Positions 25,301-33,847 of a stretch of DNA of 64,000 nt are shown here, one piece after another. Location of the stretch: assembly GCF_036013525.1 (NCBI RefSeq), contig NZ_CP107853.1, positions 2,170,001 through 2,234,000 of the forward strand. The letters run 5' to 3'. The DNA comes from Nonomuraea sp. NBC_00507. Lineage in GTDB: Bacteria > Actinomycetota > Actinomycetes > Streptosporangiales > Streptosporangiaceae. The notes under the pieces are model-generated. The model ran no database searches. It saw nothing but the letters and a program-made list of their open reading frames with translations, and had not been told where the DNA came from. How positions within the stretch are numbered: position 1 is the first letter of the stretch; each line of letters begins with the position of its first letter. The translations under genes were made by a program, and so were the position numbers.

Positions 25301-25437
25301 CGACCCAGCATCGACCCGACCGCATACGTCGCCCCGATGGCAGTCATCTGCGGAGATGTGACGATCGGCCCGCGAACGCACGTCTCATACGGCGCGGTGA
25401 TCGAGTCGCATGGCGCGCCAGTGCGCATCGGCGCGCA
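25301..25437 (+). pseudogene. Fragment of a left-handed beta-helix (hexapeptide) protein
   Basis: After a stop at 25298-25300 the frame reads IDPTAYVAPMAVICGDVTIG, then PRTHVSYGAVIESHGAPVRI and GA. These are three to four coils of the hexapeptide-repeat fold, as at the start of gamma-carbonic-anhydrase-like or acetyltransferase proteins. After IGAQC the match stops abruptly and Arg/Ser-rich sequence follows. No ribosome-binding site or proper end is seen. The segment from about 25177 to 25300 shows no gene. The base composition of 25250-25660 looks less GC-rich than the flanks. Confidence 0.6.
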
Positions 25438-25460
25438 GTGCGCGCACACCGCAGGCCTCG

Positions 25461-25544
25461 ATGCAAGCGATCGCCGATCAGGTTCCGGACGCAACGTTCG
25501 AGGTGATTTCGAGCGCAGGTCACGACGCGCGCATCGAGTCCTGA
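25461..25544 (+). pseudogene. Possible alpha/beta-hydrolase C-terminal fragment
   Basis: In a second frame, directly after the hexapeptide fragment, the sequence reads MQAIADQVPDATFEVISSAG then HDARIES and a TGA. The pattern IADxVPxAxFxVIxxAGHxxxxE is the usual ending of alpha/beta hydrolases around the catalytic His. No nucleophile elbow or other part of the enzyme is nearby, so it is a relic at best. The identification rests on one short motif. Confidence 0.35.
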
Positions 25545-25712
25545 CATTGGTCGTAAGGAGGTCGCCGCCGGGTATGTCAGCGTTGGGGCGTCGTTCGCCA
25601 GTCCGTCATGCAATCGCAGCGTCACGTCGTTTGCGGGCAGTCGCGGGGGTAGAGGCGCAATGAATGAAGCAAGCAGGGACGATCAGTTCCTGGGTTCACG
25701 GAGGTGAGAGTG

Positions 25713-26177
25713 ATGGGTCTGCCCATGAGGCGAAATCGGGCACCCGTTCCGTGGGGCGGTGCCTGGCCGGCCCGGACGTGGGATCCGTTCACGGAGTTCC
25801 AGCAGTTGTGGGATCAGATGGGGCGGCTGTTCGAGCAGAGCGCCGAGACCGACATCGCCGGCTGGCGGCCGCTCGCCGAGACCGAGGAGACGCCGGAGGC
25901 GTACGTCGTGCGCACCGAGCTGCCCGGGCTTAGACGGGAGGACGTCAACGTCGAGGTCAACGGCAACGAGCTGTGCATCTCGGGGGAGATCAAGGAGGAG
26001 GAGAAGGACAAGGGGAACATGCTCCGGCGGCGTACCGGGAAGTTCGTCTACCGCACGATCCTGCCGACCGACGCCGACCCGGAGAAGATCGACGGTGAGC
26101 TGCACGACGGCGTGCTGACGCTGCGGGTGCCCAAGACCGAGCGGGGCCGCTCCCGTCGCATCCAGATCAAGGGCTGA
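25713..26177 (+). CDS. Hsp20/alpha-crystallin small heat-shock protein
   Basis: ATG 25713 lies 8 nt after GGAGG (25700-25704). The 154-aa protein has a short N-terminal arm (WDPFTEFQQLWDQMGRLFEQ), an alpha-crystallin domain of about 90 residues (AYVVRTELPGLRREDVNVEV; NELCISGEIKEEEKDKGNML; ELHDGVLTLRVPKTE) and a short tail. The GVLTLRVPK motif matches the family's 'A-x-x-x-n-G-v-L' end. It is a cytosolic ATP-independent chaperone. The GTG codons at 25704 and 25710 are less well placed. No HAIR or HrcA-type element is obvious upstream. Confidence 0.95.
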   Translation: MGLPMRRNRAPVPWGGAWPARTWDPFTEFQQLWDQMGRLFEQSAETDIAGWRPLAETEETPEAYVVRTELPGLRREDVNVEVNGNELCISGEIKEEEKDKGNMLRRRTGKFVYRTILPTDADPEKIDGELHDGVLTLRVPKTERGRSRRIQIKG

Positions 26178-26200
26178 CCGAGCGAGCACGGGGGAGGCGC

Positions 26201-26755
26201 ATGGCCGGGACCCAGGCGTTCTGGATCGATGCCGCGCACGAGGGCACCCAGGAGCGCTACGGGGAGCAGCTGCGCAAGTGGCGGCACGTCTTCGCGGCCG
26301 CGGAAGGCGAGCCGGGGTCGGGCGGGATCACGCTGGACCCGCTGCACTTCGCGCTGGGCGCGTGGGAGGTCGCCACCCGCCCGATGGCCGAATCGGCCTA
26401 CGTGCGCTGTCACCCCCGCGTGCTCGACGCGACCTGCCACCGTGCGGAGGAGACGCGCGGCCCGCTGGCCGTGGTCGAGCTCGCGGTCCCGGCCCCGTTT
26501 CCGCTGCCCGACGGCTGGTCCACCTGGCACCGGCAGAACGGGGACGACCCGGCGTACGTGGCGCCGCCGTACGAGCGGCCGACCGCGCTGACCACGCTGG
26601 AGCTGCGGGTGCCGCTGGCGGCCGACCGGCTGCCGACGCCCACCCGGGCGCGGGCCGACGGGCTGCCGAACCTGGACGACGCCCAGGCCTCGCTGGAAGC
26701 GCTCGTGGCGGAGCTGAACGCCGTCGTCACGCCGTTCCTGCGCGAACTGGACTGA
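26201..26755 (+). CDS. Hypothetical protein downstream of Hsp20
   Basis: This 184-aa protein begins MAGTQAFWIDAAHEGTQERY, 23 nt after Hsp20, with GGGGGAGG just upstream. It is Pro/Arg/Leu-rich, has no signal peptide or membrane segment, and contains AAHEGTQERYGEQLRKWRHV and a Leu-rich C-terminal helix (LVAELNAVVTPFLRELD). I recognise no family. Its position suggests cotranscription with hsp20. Confidence 0.6.
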   Translation: MAGTQAFWIDAAHEGTQERYGEQLRKWRHVFAAAEGEPGSGGITLDPLHFALGAWEVATRPMAESAYVRCHPRVLDATCHRAEETRGPLAVVELAVPAPFPLPDGWSTWHRQNGDDPAYVAPPYERPTALTTLELRVPLAADRLPTPTRARADGLPNLDDAQASLEALVAELNAVVTPFLRELD

Positions 26756-26760
26756 TCCCG

Positions 26761-27111
26761 ATGAAGAAATCACACGACGACCCGGACGACGAGTTCTTCG
26801 CTCCGGTGCTGCGTGAGCCGCCGCCCCGTGGCCCGGGGAAGGTGAGCGACACCGGCGTGCCGGGTGTGGCCGGCGCCGGCCGGGCCCGTTGGGCGAAGTC
26901 GCCGCCGCCCTCGAACGTCCTCGGCCTGCGCCTGCTGGCGGCCGCGCTCGCCCTGCTCGCCGGGGTGGTGGTGGCCCTGTGGGCACTGCTGGCCGGGCAG
27001 GCGGCGCTGGCGATCCCGCCGGCCGTCGTGGCGCTGGGTGCGGCCGCGTACCTGGTGGTGTTCGGCGTGCGGCGGGCCCGCGACGACGGCGGGCCCCCGA
27101 CGTTCGGATGA
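26761..27111 (+). CDS. Small membrane protein with two TM segments
   Basis: The 116-aa protein has an acidic, Pro-rich cytosolic start (MKKSHDDPDDEFFAPVLREP), then two hydrophobic helices, LRLLAAALALLAGVVVALWA and ALAIPPAVVALGAAAYLVVF, and a short basic-then-acidic tail. It starts 5 nt after the previous stop. It has no known domain and is an inner-membrane protein of unknown role. Confidence 0.65.
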   Translation: MKKSHDDPDDEFFAPVLREPPPRGPGKVSDTGVPGVAGAGRARWAKSPPPSNVLGLRLLAAALALLAGVVVALWALLAGQAALAIPPAVVALGAAAYLVVFGVRRARDDGGPPTFG

Positions 27112-27150
27112 GCCGGGTTTCAGGCCTGTCGCCTGGGTGAGGAGAACGGC

Positions 27151-27420
27151 ATGAAGCACCATCCTGAACTGACGCGGCTCATCGACCGTGAGTGCGTCCG
27201 GCGGCTGCTGGAGTCGGGGGACACCGACGCCACGCTGGTCTACGTGCGCGGGGACTGCCTGGTCATGCCGGCCGCCGAGGTGGACGACGCGCACAAGGGG
27301 CTGGTCATCGCCCGCCGTGACGAGGTCCTGGCCCACCTCCCGGACAGTGGCCTGACCGACCGGGTCCTCGAGGACCTGGCAGACCGGCTGGACAACGTGG
27401 TCCGGGATCTGGGCGCCTGA
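27151..27420 (+). CDS. Small hypothetical cytosolic protein
   Basis: The 89-aa protein starts MKHHPELTRLIDRECVRRLL, with GAGGAG 7 nt upstream (27138-27143). It contains DTDATLVYVRGDCLVMPAAE and a Leu/Asp-rich C-terminal helix (TDRVLEDLADRLDNVVRDLG). It has two Cys residues. No family is recognised. It lies 39 nt after the membrane-protein gene and is likely in the same unit. Confidence 0.6.
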   Translation: MKHHPELTRLIDRECVRRLLESGDTDATLVYVRGDCLVMPAAEVDDAHKGLVIARRDEVLAHLPDSGLTDRVLEDLADRLDNVVRDLGA

Positions 27421-27545
27421 CACGGGCAGGCCCTACCCCCGGCGTGGCTCCTCCTTGCGGTGGATGTGGCCTGGGGTCCTGGTCCCAGACGGGGTTCGCT
27501 CGCCGGGACGAGGAAACGCGGCGATCGCGCTCCTAGATTCATGGT

Positions 27546-28478
27546 GTGAGAGCACGGTGGTTGCGCAGGGTCGTCCTGTGGTTCGCGGCGTTGGTCGCGC
27601 TGGCGGGGGTTACGGGGTTCGGCTACGAGAGCCTCGCCCGGCAGGGGGACGGCACCCGGCATCCCGCGCCGGGCAGGCTCGTCCGCGTGGGGGAGCACCG
27701 TCTGCACATCACCTGCACGGGAGCCGGCACGCCCACGATCGTGCTGGAAGCCGGGCTCGCCGAGTCGAGCGCGAGCTGGGACGACATCCAGCGCCGGCTC
27801 TCCGGCGGCTCTCGCGTGTGCTCTTACGACCGGGCCGGCTATGCCTGGAGCGAGGACGGCCCGGGGCCGCGTACGGCCTCGCAGGCCGCAGGGGAGCTCC
27901 ACGCCCTGCTCGCCGCGGCCGGGGAACGCGGCCCGTACGTGCTGGCCGCCCACTCCTACGGCGGCACCATCGTGCGGATCTTCGCCGGCCGCTGGCCGGA
28001 CCTGACCGCCGGCCTGGTGTTGATCGACGTCACCGACGAGACTGCCGACGACGCGCTGGCGGTGTCCCGTCCGCTGATCGCGACCCAGTTCACCGGCTTC
28101 GGCCTGCTGGCGCGCGCCGGCCTGCTGCGGCTGGCCGGCGACGCCCTGGTGCCGGCCGAGGCCACCGCCGTGGCGCGGGCCCATGCTCCCGTGGTCTATG
28201 GGGGCAGGAGCATGGATGCCGCGCGGGCCGAGGCCTGGTCCAGCCTGGAAAGCGCCGCGCAGGTCAGCGCGACGGTACGGCCGGGGGCATGGGGGGATCG
28301 ACCGGTCGTGGTCATCATCCCCGCGGGGCAGCCTGCCACCGCGGTCGACCGGGCCCGCCGCCTGGCCACGCTGTCCGGCCGCGGCCGCCTGGTGGTCGCC
28401 ACCACCGCCGAGCACTACGTGCAGGCCTTCCAGCCTGAGCTGGTCATCGCCGCGATCCGCGACGTCGCCGGCGGTTAG
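27546..28478 (+). CDS. Membrane-anchored or secreted alpha/beta hydrolase
   Basis: From GTG 27546 the 310-aa protein has an N-terminal hydrophobic segment (RRVVLWFAALVALAGVTGFG) that is a signal anchor or signal peptide, then an alpha/beta-hydrolase domain: TPTIVLEAGLAESSASWDDI, SRVCSYDRAGYAWSEDGPGP (the SYDRAGxGxS block), the nucleophile YVLAAHSYGGTIVRIFAGRW with Ser in HSYGG, and acid in LVLIDVTDE. The catalytic His is in TAEHYVQAFQPE. It is probably an exported esterase/lipase. No Shine-Dalgarno is visible before the GTG, so the mRNA may be leaderless. Confidence 0.85.
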   Translation: MRARWLRRVVLWFAALVALAGVTGFGYESLARQGDGTRHPAPGRLVRVGEHRLHITCTGAGTPTIVLEAGLAESSASWDDIQRRLSGGSRVCSYDRAGYAWSEDGPGPRTASQAAGELHALLAAAGERGPYVLAAHSYGGTIVRIFAGRWPDLTAGLVLIDVTDETADDALAVSRPLIATQFTGFGLLARAGLLRLAGDALVPAEATAVARAHAPVVYGGRSMDAARAEAWSSLESAAQVSATVRPGAWGDRPVVVIIPAGQPATAVDRARRLATLSGRGRLVVATTAEHYVQAFQPELVIAAIRDVAGG

Positions 28479-28579
28479 ACCGCCGTAAGCATTCCCTCGC
28501 CATCAGGTAACTCTACGGATCGTACTGGCATGAATACGTTCGGTAGTGAGAGAGGCTCAAGTGGCGATTGCGAGGGAAC

Positions 28580-29968
28580 ATGCCTTCCACGGATGGGCGG
28601 TCGAGCCTGGACGTCCGGGCCGCACGCAACCTGGCCACCACCACCAAGACCCGTCCCCAGATGCAGGCCATCACCTCTCGGTGGCTGCTGCGCATGTTGC
28701 CCTGGGTGGACGTACGCGGCGGCACCTATCGGGTCAACCGCAGGCTGACGCACCGGGTCGGGCGGGGCCGGGTGAGTGTGGCGCAGCACGGGGCGGACGA
28801 CGTGCGCATCATCCCGGAGACGCTGGCGGAGCTGCCCCTGCTGCGCGGCTTCGCGGACGCGGACGTGCTGTCGGCCATCGCCGCGACGTTCACGCCACGG
28901 GAGGTCCAGGCCGGCGAGGTCGTCGTCGAGGCCGGCGCCCCCATCACCGACATCTACGTGATCGCCCACGCTCGCCTCGAGCGGCTCGCCACCGGCCCGT
29001 ACGGTGCCCCGCAGGCCCTCGGCGTCATCGCTGACGGCGAGCAGTTCGGTGACGAGGCCGTCGGCAAGGAGGACCCGCGCTGGGCGTATACGGTCAGGGC
29101 GGCCACCGCGGGGACGATCCTGGTGTCGCCGCTGGCGGAGCTCCAGCGGATCGCCGGCAGCTCGCCCGCCCTGCGTGCGCAGGCCGAGCGTTATCAGGCG
29201 GTCCTGCGCAAGCCGGTCAACCGCCGCGGCGAGGCGGCGGTCGACATCGCCGCCGGTCACGTGGGCGAGCTGGTCATCAACGGCACGTTCGTCGACTACG
29301 ACCTCCATCCCCGCGAATACCCCCTCAGCGTCGCCCAGACGATCCTGCGCGTCCACACCCGCGTGGCCGACCTCTACAACGAGCCGATGAACCAGCTGGA
29401 GGAGCAGCTGCGCCTGACCATCCACGAGATCCGCGAGCGCGAGGAGTGGGAGCTGCTCAACAACCGCGAGTTCGGGCTGCTCCACAACGCCGACTACGGC
29501 CAGCGCATCTCCACCTGGTCGGGGCCGCCGACGCCCGACGACCTGGACGACCTGATCAGCATGCGCCGCAAGACCCGCCTGCTGCTCGCCCACCCCAAGG
29601 CGATCGCCGCGTTCTTCCGCGAGTGCAACAGACGCGGCCTGGTCCCCGGCAGCACCGAGGTCAACGGCCACGAGATGCCCGCGTGGCGAGGCATCCCGAT
29701 CTTCCCCTGCGGCAAGATCCCGATCAGCGCCCGGCACACCACCTCGATCGTGGCCATGCGGACGGGCGAGGACGATCAGGGCGTCGTCGGCCTTTACCAG
29801 ACCGGCATCCCCGAGGAGTACGAACCCGGGCTCAACGTGCGCTTCATGGGCATCGACCCGCAGGCCGTGATGTCGTACCTGGTCAGCGCCTACTACTCGG
29901 CGGCCATCCTGGTCCCTGACGCGATCGGAATCCTCGAGAACGTCGACATCGCCGCCCCGCGCTCCTGA
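28580..29968 (+). CDS. Family 2B encapsulin shell protein with cyclic-nucleotide-binding domain
   Basis: From ATG 28580 the 462-aa protein begins [20 protein letters not shown] and has [20 protein letters not shown], the N-terminal arm of family 2 encapsulins. A cNMP-binding (CAP-type) domain is inserted at about residues 85-210 ([50 protein letters not shown]). The HK97-like shell domain follows ([60 protein letters not shown]). The next two genes make 2-methylisoborneol, the known cargo context. The shell should assemble in the cytosol around the terpene cyclase. Whether the domain binds cAMP is not shown. Confidence 0.95.
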   Translation: MPSTDGRSSLDVRAARNLATTTKTRPQMQAITSRWLLRMLPWVDVRGGTYRVNRRLTHRVGRGRVSVAQHGADDVRIIPETLAELPLLRGFADADVLSAIAATFTPREVQAGEVVVEAGAPITDIYVIAHARLERLATGPYGAPQALGVIADGEQFGDEAVGKEDPRWAYTVRAATAGTILVSPLAELQRIAGSSPALRAQAERYQAVLRKPVNRRGEAAVDIAAGHVGELVINGTFVDYDLHPREYPLSVAQTILRVHTRVADLYNEPMNQLEEQLRLTIHEIREREEWELLNNREFGLLHNADYGQRISTWSGPPTPDDLDDLISMRRKTRLLLAHPKAIAAFFRECNRRGLVPGSTEVNGHEMPAWRGIPIFPCGKIPISARHTTSIVAMRTGEDDQGVVGLYQTGIPEEYEPGLNVRFMGIDPQAVMSYLVSAYYSAAILVPDAIGILENVDIAAPRS

Positions 29969-29997
29969 TCCCATCGACCCCCCGGAGGAGATGTGTC

Positions 29998-31152
29998 ATG
30001 TCCGCGAACGAGACGACCCCGGCGTTGCGGCTCCCGGCTCTGCCCACGGGCCTGGGAACGTCCGCGCTCAGCCTTCGGGCCGCGGATCCGGGGCCTGCCT
30101 TCGAGGAAGGGGACGGGCACGAACCCGGCCTGCCGGGAGGCGGGCACCGCTACGACCTCGCCCCCCTGGCCTATCGGGAGCGGCAATGGGGCGACGGGAC
30201 GTACCCGCCGCTCTACTGCCCCGAGACCGTCCGCGTCGACGACGACCTCGGCGTGGAGGTCGACCGGCGGCTGGTGGCGTGGGCGGAGCGGATCGGCCTG
30301 CACGAGGGGCGGATGGAGGAGTTCCGCGACACCGGGTTCGGACGGCTGGCCATGCTCGCCCACGCCGACAGCGACGACCCCGACGAGCTGCTGGTCGCCG
30401 CGCAGATGAACGCCGCCTGGTGGGCGGCAGACGACTACTACGCCGACGAGAGCGACCTCGGCGCCACGCCCACGGAGTTGCCGCCGCGGCTGGCGCTGGT
30501 GATGTCGGCCATGGACCCGCCGCCGCCCGCAGGCGACTACACCCGCCGGCTGGAGGAGGCGATCAAGGCCGACCCCGTCCTGGTCGCGCTGCGCTCGGCC
30601 ATCAGCCACGTCTCCCGCCACGCCACCCCTTCGCAGGTCATGCGGGTGTGCGGCATCACGTCCCAGATGTACGTGAGCTGGTGCGCGTACGCCGCCTGGC
30701 GCTACCTGAAGACGCCACCGCCGGTCTGGCGCTACCTCGCGGCTCGCCAGCACGACAGCTTCTACACCTCGATGACGCTCATCGACATCGTCGGCGGCTA
30801 CGTGCTGCCCGCCGACCTGTTCTCCGACCGGCGCTTCCACACCGCGCTCATGCAGGCGGGCACCGCCAGCGTGATCGTCAACGACCTGCACTCGGTCGCC
30901 AGGGAGGCGGCCGACGAGCTCCCCGACTCCAACGTGATCCTGCTCATCGCCGCCGAGGACGAATGCTCCATCCGCGAGGCGACCGAACGCGCCGTCTCGC
31001 TCCACAACGACTTCGTCAGGGACTTCGAGGCCGGCCAGCGCAGGCTGGCGGCCGTGCCGTGCCCCGAGCTGAAGCGTTTCCTGCGCGGCGCGCAGGCGTG
31101 GATGGCCGGATGCCTCGAATGGCACGGCAGCACCAGCCGCTACCAGTCATGA
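29998..31152 (+). CDS. 2-methylisoborneol synthase (encapsulin cargo terpene cyclase)
   Basis: GGAGGAG at 29984-29990 supports ATG 29998. The 384-aa enzyme has the acidic metal motif DDYYAD at residues 145-150 (WWAADDYYADESDLG) and the NSE/DTE motif NDLHSVARE at 295-303, both standard for type I terpene cyclases of the MIB branch. The disordered N-terminus carries LPALPTGLGTSALSLR (residues 12-27), which resembles the GPTGLGTS-type cargo-loading segment of family 2 encapsulins. It cyclises 2-methyl-GPP to 2-methylisoborneol, an earthy odorant. Its N-terminal region is shorter than in many Streptomyces homologues. It lies 29 nt downstream of the shell gene. Confidence 0.95.
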   Translation: MSANETTPALRLPALPTGLGTSALSLRAADPGPAFEEGDGHEPGLPGGGHRYDLAPLAYRERQWGDGTYPPLYCPETVRVDDDLGVEVDRRLVAWAERIGLHEGRMEEFRDTGFGRLAMLAHADSDDPDELLVAAQMNAAWWAADDYYADESDLGATPTELPPRLALVMSAMDPPPPAGDYTRRLEEAIKADPVLVALRSAISHVSRHATPSQVMRVCGITSQMYVSWCAYAAWRYLKTPPPVWRYLAARQHDSFYTSMTLIDIVGGYVLPADLFSDRRFHTALMQAGTASVIVNDLHSVAREAADELPDSNVILLIAAEDECSIREATERAVSLHNDFVRDFEAGQRRLAAVPCPELKRFLRGAQAWMAGCLEWHGSTSRYQS

Positions 31153-31174
31153 CACCGCTCGAAAGGAGCTCCCG

Positions 31175-32020
31175 GTGACCGCCAACCCCGTACTCGACAG
31201 CCTCTATCAGCATGCCGTCGCGGACTATTGGAACGAGGAAAGGAACCCGGTCAATTTGCGGCTGGGTGAGGTGGACGGCCTCTATCACCACCATTACGGC
31301 ATCGGCGACGTGGACTGGTCGGTCCTGGAAGGCCCCGCGGGGACCAGGGAGAAACGCGTCGTCGCCGAATTGCACCGGCTCGAGACGGTGCAGGCCGAGA
31401 CCCTGATCGCCCGGCTCGGCCCGCTGCGTTCCGAGGACCGGGTCATGGACGCCGGCTCCGGCCGCGGCGGCTCCAGCCTCCTCGCCAACCTGCGCTACGG
31501 CTGTCACGTGGAGGGCGTCTCCATCTCCGAGTCGCAGGTGGCCTTCGCCAACGAGCAGGCCAGGCGGCGCGGCGTGGGGGACAAGGTCCGCTTCCACTTC
31601 CGCAACATGCTCGACACCCGCTTCGAGACCGGCTCCTTCCAGGCGATCTGGAACAACGAGAGCACGATGTACGTCGAGCTCGCCCTGCTGTTCGCCGAGC
31701 ACGCCCGGCTCCTGCGCCGCGGCGGCCGCTACGTCTGCATCACCGGGTGCTACAACGACGCCTATGGCCTGCCGTCCCGGGCCATCAGCCAGATCAACGC
31801 CCATTACATCTGCGACATCCACTCCCGCAGCACCTATTTCCGGGAGATGGTGGCCAACCGCCTCATTCCCATCAGCGTCCTGGATCTGACCGCCGCCACC
31901 ATTCCCTATTGGGAGCTGCGTGCGAAAACCCATCTGGCGACCGGTATCGAGCAGTCCTTCCTCGACGCGTACAAGAACGGGAGTTTCCAATATCTGCTCA
32001 TCGCCGCCGACCGCGTCTGA
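31175..32020 (+). CDS. Geranyl diphosphate 2-C-methyltransferase
   Basis: From GTG 31175 (with AAAGGAG about 7 nt upstream) the 281-aa protein reads MTANPVLDSLYQHAVADYWN. It has the SAM loop RVMDAGSGRGGSSLLANLRY and VEGVSISESQVAFANEQARR, the metal/substrate block NNESTMYVELALLFAEHARL, and the GPPMT-specific SLYQHAVADYWNEERNPVNL/GLYHHHYGIGDVDW pattern. It methylates C2 of geranyl diphosphate with SAM and hands 2-methyl-GPP to the cyclase upstream. The three genes form one operon. Confidence 0.95.
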   Translation: MTANPVLDSLYQHAVADYWNEERNPVNLRLGEVDGLYHHHYGIGDVDWSVLEGPAGTREKRVVAELHRLETVQAETLIARLGPLRSEDRVMDAGSGRGGSSLLANLRYGCHVEGVSISESQVAFANEQARRRGVGDKVRFHFRNMLDTRFETGSFQAIWNNESTMYVELALLFAEHARLLRRGGRYVCITGCYNDAYGLPSRAISQINAHYICDIHSRSTYFREMVANRLIPISVLDLTAATIPYWELRAKTHLATGIEQSFLDAYKNGSFQYLLIAADRV

Positions 32021-32023
32021 CGG

Positions 32024-32509
32024 TCACTTCTGCTCTTCCATGGTGACGGTCACGGTCCGCGTCGCGCCGTTGCGCACATAGGTGACGGCCACCTGCTGGC
32101 CCACCGTGAACCCGCGGACCTGGCCGACGACCGTGTCGCCGCCCTCAACCTTGGTTTCGCCGATCTTGGTGATGAGGTCGCCCTGCTTCAGACCCGCCGT
32201 GTCGGCCGGGCTACCCGCGGTCGGCGCCGCCGGAATTGCCGGCGTTGATGGCCGCGTCGGTCTGGATCATCCGCGCCGAGCGCGCCCTCGGCGCGGATGA
32301 CGGCGAAGTCGGTCGCCGGGTCGGCGTCCACCACGCTCGCCTTGGCCGTGTGCCGTCGTTGAACTTCACGGTCAGGGTGTTCCGGCCGGACACGACGTGG
32401 TTGTCGGTGAGGATCAGGCGCCACCGTGAGCTGGTCGGCGACCGTACAGAACACCGGGGTCGCCGTGGTCGTGCCGGCGGTCGGGGCCAGGCGTTCGTGT
32501 CCATGTCAT
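32024..32509 (-). pseudogene. Broken HtrA/DegP-type serine protease with PDZ end
   Basis: Read leftwards in shifting frames, this stretch gives ILTDNHVVSGRNTLTVKFND (His region of trypsin-like HtrA), KASVVDADPATDFAVIRAEG (Asp region), QTDAAINAGNSGG (the Ser of GNSGG), and then PADTAGLKQGDLITKIGETK with a PDZ end (TVTVTMEEQK) up to a TGA at 32026. The His-, Asp- and Ser-blocks lie in different frames, and about 60-80 residues between GNSGG and the PDZ start are missing. The usual N-terminal membrane segment is absent. A start-like ATG with AAGGAG is at about 32509. The gene cannot make a protease. Confidence 0.75.
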
Positions 32510-32556
32510 CTCCTTGGGTCCCGACGCCACGGCCGGAAATCCGAGGAAATCCGTAG

Positions 32557-33216
32557 TCAGGAGGCGGCGCGGGACTCGCCCGGCGCCCGGTAGAGGGACA
32601 CCGAGAAGGGGCGATGGACGTCGCGCTCGACACGTTCGGCGATCTTGGAGAGGCCAGGGGCGGCGTCGGCGAACCGGTGCAGCCGCGTGGCCTCCGGCCA
32701 CGGGTGCACGAGGACGAGGAGCCCACCGGCCGCCAGCAACGACGTCAGGCGGTGCGAGGCGTGCCGTAACCGGTCGCCGCCGCCGACGTAATAGAGGGTC
32801 TCCGCGCAGATCACCAGGTCGAAGCCGGGTCGCAGGTCATGCTCGAGGATGTCGGCGTGCAGGAAACGTACGCGGCCGGCGAACTTCTCGTTACGCAGGC
32901 GCGCGCGTTCGAGTGCCTTCTCCGAGATGTCGACCCCGGTGATCTCCGCATCCGGGTACGTGGCCGCGAGGAGCTCGGTAAAGACGCCCTCGCTGCAGCC
33001 GGCCTCCAGGACCCGACGGTAGGCGGGGTCGGGCAGCTGCCCGAGCGTGGTCTGGTATTTGTGCTGTTCGTACGCGTCCGTGGCCAGGCGCCACGGGTCG
33101 GGCCGGCGGTGCCACCAGTCGAAGTATCGACGGAGGACGGCTCCCTGGGATCGGCGGCCGAGCAGGGAGAAGGATCTGAAGAGAGCGCGATGCAAGATAT
33201 CGGGAAACCTGGTCAC
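32557..33216 (-). CDS. NodS-like class I SAM-dependent methyltransferase
   Basis: I choose GTG 33216, since AAGGAG lies 5 nt upstream. The 219-aa protein starts MTRFPDILHRALFRSFSLLG. The SAM loop is RVLEAGCSEGVFTELLAATY, followed by ITGVDISEKALERARLRNEK, ADILEHDLRPGFDLVICAET and LLAAGGLLVLVHP. The EAGCSEGxFT pattern is the NodS-type methyltransferase signature. Substrate unknown. An in-frame GTG at 33240 would add eight residues. Confidence 0.9.
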   Translation of the reverse strand: MTRFPDILHRALFRSFSLLGRRSQGAVLRRYFDWWHRRPDPWRLATDAYEQHKYQTTLGQLPDPAYRRVLEAGCSEGVFTELLAATYPDAEITGVDISEKALERARLRNEKFAGRVRFLHADILEHDLRPGFDLVICAETLYYVGGGDRLRHASHRLTSLLAAGGLLVLVHPWPEATRLHRFADAAPGLSKIAERVERDVHRPFSVSLYRAPGESRAAS

Positions 33217-33321
33217 AGGGCTCCTTCGGAGGACGGTCACCGATCTTGAACCTATGCGCCGGATCGCGGACGCGTCATCGTCCTATGGAAGGATTATCCC
33301 GTAATCTCTGGCACTCCACTT

Positions 33322-33705
33322 TTACGCTTGCGTGAGCGTTTCCTCCGTTGCGCGGGATCGCTGGAGTGCGGCGATCACGGCCGCCTCGACGGTGGCGTGC
33401 ACGTGCAGAACAGTATTCGCCTGAGTGACGTCCATGAAACGCGCCACTTTGGGGTGGGGCGCGGCCACATGCAGGGTGCCGCCGTGCTGGCGGGCGAAGG
33501 CGTGGGTGTTGAGCAGGACGCGCATGCCCGCGCTGCCCACGAACCTGGCTTCGCTGAGATCGATCACCATGTGCTCGCCGGGCATTCGCCGGCTCTGCTG
33601 GATGTGGCGGTCGAGCCGACCGGCGTTGGCGGTGTCGATCTCCCCTGCCACGGAGATCACACTCACACCGGGGAGCCACTGGGTGGCGAACGTCAAATCC
33701 AGCAT
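33322..33705 (-). CDS. STAS-domain anti-sigma factor antagonist
   Basis: ATG 33705, preceded by GGTGGG, gives a 127-aa protein: MLDLTFATQWLPGVSVISVA, GEIDTANAGRLDRHI, then VIDLSEARFVGSAGMRVLLN. The conserved phosphorylatable Ser is Ser58 in FVGSAG, though the family more often has D-S before the G. The STAS fold binds an anti-sigma kinase and releases a stress sigma factor. An upstream ATG at 33774 lacks a ribosome-binding site. HATPase partners are encoded elsewhere in the window (39377-40117 and 43446-43862). Confidence 0.85.
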   Translation of the reverse strand: MLDLTFATQWLPGVSVISVAGEIDTANAGRLDRHIQQSRRMPGEHMVIDLSEARFVGSAGMRVLLNTHAFARQHGGTLHVAAPHPKVARFMDVTQANTVLHVHATVEAAVIAALQRSRATEETLTQA

Positions 33706-33847
33706 GCGAGGCCCACCGATCGGAATTCGGAGACGAATTTCGGAGATATGGACGCAGGCGATGGCTTGCCTCATCGCACAATAACCGGCGGCTCCCCGTC
33801 GTAGAAGATGCCTCGCGTCTCTTTTTCACTCGAGGTCCAGTAATTTG

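Noticed and set aside
28580-29968. Plain Crp/Fnr regulator
   Set aside because: The cNMP domain is inserted into a shell protein of the encapsulin type, there is no CRP helix-turn-helix, and the neighbours are MIB genes.
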